Assembly: GCF_012034175.1 (NCBI RefSeq)
Contig: NZ_JAATEJ010000011.1
Location: 124,001-188,000, forward strand
Direction: 5' to 3'
Origin: Actinacidiphila epipremni
GTDB lineage: Bacteria; Actinomycetota; Actinomycetes; Streptomycetales; Streptomycetaceae
Length of the DNA stretch: 64,000 bases
Below the pieces are notes generated by a model. It ran no database searches and was not told where the DNA came from. It was given only the letters and a program-made list of their open reading frames with translations. The translations under genes and the position numbers were made by a program. The first letter of the stretch is position 1; every line of letters begins with the position of its first letter. Positions 62,040-64,000 of the stretch are shown piece by piece.

Positions 62040-62732
62040 TCACGTGGGGTCCGGCTGCCGGGCCGCGGAGTGGTGCTCCTGGGCGAGGCGGCGCAGCACG
62101 AGCAGGGCCGGGTCGAGCAGCACGGTGAGCAGGACGGCGTGCTCGGCGAGGTCGCTGCCGGCGGGTGCGGCGGCGAGCAGGTCGAGGTCGACCTCGGCGG
62201 TGCGCTCGGCGAGCCGGGCGTACGGCAGCAGGGTGCGGCAGTCGATCCGGACGCCGAGCTGGTCGAGGGCGTCCAGGGCGCGGGCGAGCGCGGGGACGGC
62301 GGCCGAGCGGGGGTGGATGCGCCAGCCCATGGCGGTGACCAGGCGGCGTACTTCGGTCAACCCGGCCTCGGAGGCGGCGCGTTCGCGGTCCCGTGCGGTG
62401 TCCATGGCGCCGAAGACCCGGCCGAGGACCCGGTGCACACCGCGGCCCTCGCCCCCGGCGGCGCCGTCCTCGTCGGTGCCGTCGGTCCCGTCGGTGCCGT
62501 TCTGCGTCCCGGTCTCGGCGAGGACGGCCAGCACGTCCGCGGCGGTGCTCACCGGCAGGCCGCGCTCGGCGACCAGGGCGCGGACCAGGCGCAGCCGGCG
62601 CAGGTGGTCCTCGTCGTAGTCGGCCTGGTTGGCCGCGACAGGCCGGCCGGCCGGGAGCAGTCCCTCGCGGATGTAGTACTTGATCGTCGCGATGGACACT
62701 CCGCTGCGGCTGCTGAGTTCGGAGATACGCAA
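62040..62732 (-). CDS. MerR family transcriptional regulator
   Basis: A roughly 230-residue MerR-type regulator. The HTH is complete from RISELSSRSGVSIATIKYYIREGLL and QADYDEDHLRRLRLVRAL; a coiled-coil and an Ala/Asp-rich effector part follow. The TTG at 62732 starts exactly at the conserved MerR N terminus; the GTG at 62780 would add 16 residues. It diverges from the TetR gene, with an operator-like palindrome at 62783-62800 between them, so the two may cross-regulate. Confidence 0.85.
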   Translation of the reverse strand: MRISELSSRSGVSIATIKYYIREGLLPAGRPVAANQADYDEDHLRRLRLVRALVAERGLPVSTAADVLAVLAETGTQNGTDGTDGTDEDGAAGGEGRGVHRVLGRVFGAMDTARDRERAASEAGLTEVRRLVTAMGWRIHPRSAAVPALARALDALDQLGVRIDCRTLLPYARLAERTAEVDLDLLAAAPAGSDLAEHAVLLTVLLDPALLVLRRLAQEHHSAARQPDPT

Positions 62733-62782
62733 CGCTCCCCCTGTCCCGGATAGGTAGCTCTGGCGTATCGAGAGCGGCACTG

Positions 62783-62800
62783 TCTACTATTGATAGTAGA
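62783..62800. promoter_or_regulatory. TetR operator (MerR/TetR divergent region)
   Basis: TCTACTAT-TG-ATAGTAGA is a perfect palindrome with 8-bp arms in an AT-rich island, 81 bp before the TetR start and just upstream of the MerR gene. Its core CTAT-YG-ATAG recurs at 63403-63418. It is the likely TetR binding site for autoregulation. Confidence 0.8.
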
Positions 62801-62880
62801 ACAATCGAAAGCAGGGCGCACCGCGGGTGCGCCTCCGTCGTTCCGTGCGAGGAAGTCAGCCCTGGAGGAGGACTCAGCCC

Positions 62881-63387
62881 ATGAGAAAGACGGCGGACGA
62901 GCGCCGCACCGAGGTCGTCCGGGCGGCGGTGCAGGAGTTCTCCCGGCGCGGCCTGCACGGCACGTCGACCGATGCGATCGCCCGGGCGGTGGGGGTGTCG
63001 CAGCCGTACCTCTTCCGGCTCTACAACACCAAGCTGGACATCTTCCTCGCGGCCGGCGAGCACTGCTTCCGCCGCACCTCGCTGGCCTTCGAGGCCGCAG
63101 CTCACGGGTGCAGCGGGGAGTGCGCACTCAAGGCGATGTCGGAGGCGTACCGGGAGCTGGCGGTGGACCGCGAGCTGCTGATGATGCAGATGCAGCTGTA
63201 CGTCTCGGCGAGCTGCGACGAGCAGGTGCGCCAGGCCGTCAGCCGGTGGTGGGACGACCTGTGGGAGCTGGTCACCCGGCTGACCGGGCTGCCGGACGAG
63301 GCGGTCACCGAGTTCATGTCGGGCGGGATGCTGATCAACGTCATGGTGGCGCTGGGGATCGCCGAGCGCCGCCCCGTGACACACTGA
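62881..63387 (+). CDS. TetR family transcriptional repressor
   Basis: A 168-residue TetR-family repressor. The HTH (TEVVRAAVQEFSRRGLHGTSTDAIARAVGVSQPYLFRLYNTK, about 10-55) is clear; the rest is the helical ligand-binding domain. The ATG at 62881 has GGAGGAGG upstream. It lies directly upstream of the MFS gene, and operator palindromes occur both before itself and in the MFS promoter, so it probably represses the transporter until a ligand binds. Confidence 0.92.
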   Translation: MRKTADERRTEVVRAAVQEFSRRGLHGTSTDAIARAVGVSQPYLFRLYNTKLDIFLAAGEHCFRRTSLAFEAAAHGCSGECALKAMSEAYRELAVDRELLMMQMQLYVSASCDEQVRQAVSRWWDDLWELVTRLTGLPDEAVTEFMSGGMLINVMVALGIAERRPVTH

Positions 63388-63393
63388 GCCGCA

Positions 63394-63423
63394 TTGACAG
63401 TAAGACTATCGATAGTCTACGTT
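63394..63423 (+). promoter_or_regulatory. MFS gene promoter with embedded TetR operator
   Basis: A -35 TTGACA (63394-63399) and a -10-like TACGTT (63418-63423) are spaced by 18 nt. The spacer contains the perfect palindrome AGACTATC-GATAGTCT (63403-63418), whose core matches the operator upstream of the TetR gene. A repressor bound here would block polymerase directly. Confidence 0.75.
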
Positions 63424-63467
63424 TCAGTTAGAGGAGCCATAAGACCACCCTCCCCGTGGAGACGGAA

Positions 63468-64000
63468 ATGACCCGAAAGAGTCCGGGCGTGCTGTGGGCA
63501 CTCCTGGCCACGTCCCTCCCGATGTTCATGGTGTCGCTGGACAACCTGGTCGTCACCAACGCGCTGGCCGACATCGCCAAGGACCTCCACACCAAGCAGT
63601 CGCAGCTGGAGTGGGTGGTCAACGGCTACATGCTGTCCTTCGCCGGGCTGCTGCTCGCCGGGGCGGCGCTCGGCGACCGGTTCGGGCGGCTGCGGGTGTT
63701 CACCTGGGGCATCGTGCTGTTCACCGCCTCCTCCGCCGCGTGCGCGCTGTCGGACTCGGTCGCGGTACTGGTCACCGCCCGGGTCCTCCAGGGCGCCGGC
63801 GCCGCGATGATCCTGCCGGTGTCGCTGACGCTCGCGGTCAACGCGGTCACCGCCAAGCAGCGCAACATGGCGGTCGGCGTGTGGGGCGGGGTCAACGGCC
63901 TCGGCATCGCCGTCGGCCCGCTGGCCGGCGGCCTGGTCACCCAGGGCCTGGACTGGCACTGGATCTTCTGGATCAACGTGCCCGTCGGCATCGTCGCGGT
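63468..64000 (+). CDS. MFS transporter, DHA2 family (partial, runs off the window)
   Basis: The first 177 codons of a drug:H+ antiporter of the EmrB/QacA type. The first spans are visible (VLWALLLATSLPMFMVSLDN-like start, then GYMLSFAGLLLAGAALGD), with the MFS motif A GDRFGRLRVF and motif C-like GLGIAVGPLAGG. ATG 63468 follows GGAGACGGAA. It is the probable target of the adjacent TetR repressor and would export a toxic compound. The sequence ends mid-gene at 64000. Confidence 0.9.
   Translation, partial: MTRKSPGVLWALLATSLPMFMVSLDNLVVTNALADIAKDLHTKQSQLEWVVNGYMLSFAGLLLAGAALGDRFGRLRVFTWGIVLFTASSAACALSDSVAVLVTARVLQGAGAAMILPVSLTLAVNAVTAKQRNMAVGVWGGVNGLGIAVGPLAGGLVTQGLDWHWIFWINVPVGIVA

Noticed and set aside
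1..64000. tRNA, rRNA or complete insertion sequence with transposase
   Set aside because: I scanned the gaps by eye and saw no tRNA-like cloverleaf, rRNA or transposase reading frame; a tRNAscan or ISfinder run would be needed to exclude them fully.

Overview
The window is very GC-rich (coding third positions almost all G or C), uses many GTG and some TTG starts, and carries the full actinobacterial cytochrome bcc-aa3 oxidase set, a glucokinase next to a DUF5304 gene, PspA, tandem NlpC/P60 hydrolases and a SAM-IV riboswitch. This points to the chromosome core of a Streptomyces or a close Streptomycetaceae relative. Gene order resembles the glkA-trpD-qcr/cta-nadA-pspA-lpd-sucB neighbourhood I know from Streptomyces. 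Gene products are judged from motifs in the translated sequence; no database search was run.

Layout. 0.2-11.2 kb: alpha/beta hydrolase, small membrane protein, long-chain acyl-CoA ligase (-), metallophosphoesterase, lipid-binding SRPBCC protein, degenerate ArsA-like ATPase, DUF5304 protein and glucokinase, an endo/exonuclease/phosphatase-fold protein, a PimB-like glycosyltransferase (-) and a GT87-type membrane mannosyltransferase. 11.2-19.4 kb: an M48 protease coupled to a HExxH lipoprotein, two tandem NlpC/P60 hydrolases, a NYN-domain protein, a small zinc-ribbon-like protein, rhomboid protease and a stand-alone Lrp ligand-binding domain. 19.4-22.4 kb: class V aminotransferase behind a SAM-IV riboswitch, and trpD. 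22.6-32.2 kb: respiratory block qcrB-qcrA-qcrC-ctaE and ctaF-ctaD-ctaC (all -), split by a pseudo-receiver gene and an L,D-transpeptidase. 32.4-40.8 kb: cysteine desulfurase-TusA fusion, a 199-bp tandem repeat array, a PfkB sugar/nucleoside kinase, a secreted protein, erpA, nadA and a GNAT protein. 40.8-46.6 kb: histidine kinase remnant, a MITE, pspAA, pspA, DUF3043 protein, methyltransferase and an HtrA-like protease. 46.7-55.6 kb: cobalamin genes cobU (fused to a metallo-beta-lactamase-like domain), cobT and cobS, interrupted by a toxin-antitoxin remnant with an XRE regulator and by an MprF-like pair. 56.2-62.0 kb: pepA, lpd, sucB, GntR regulator. 62.0-64.0 kb: divergent MerR / TetR-MFS efflux locus, with the MFS gene cut by the window end.

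Most of the window is conserved housekeeping DNA. The unusual signals are small and mobile: a 232-bp TA-flanked MITE that has replaced the N terminus of the sensor kinase in the psp locus (whose response regulator is also absent); an in-frame palindromic repeat insertion in CtaC; a dispersed palindromic repeat family, once expanded into a tandem array; a type II toxin-antitoxin pair whose toxin is only a fragment, sitting between cobU and cobT; a possible 21-codon leader ORF between the SAM-IV aptamer and its gene; and two matching TetR operators. I did not find a convincing entirely new multi-gene system.
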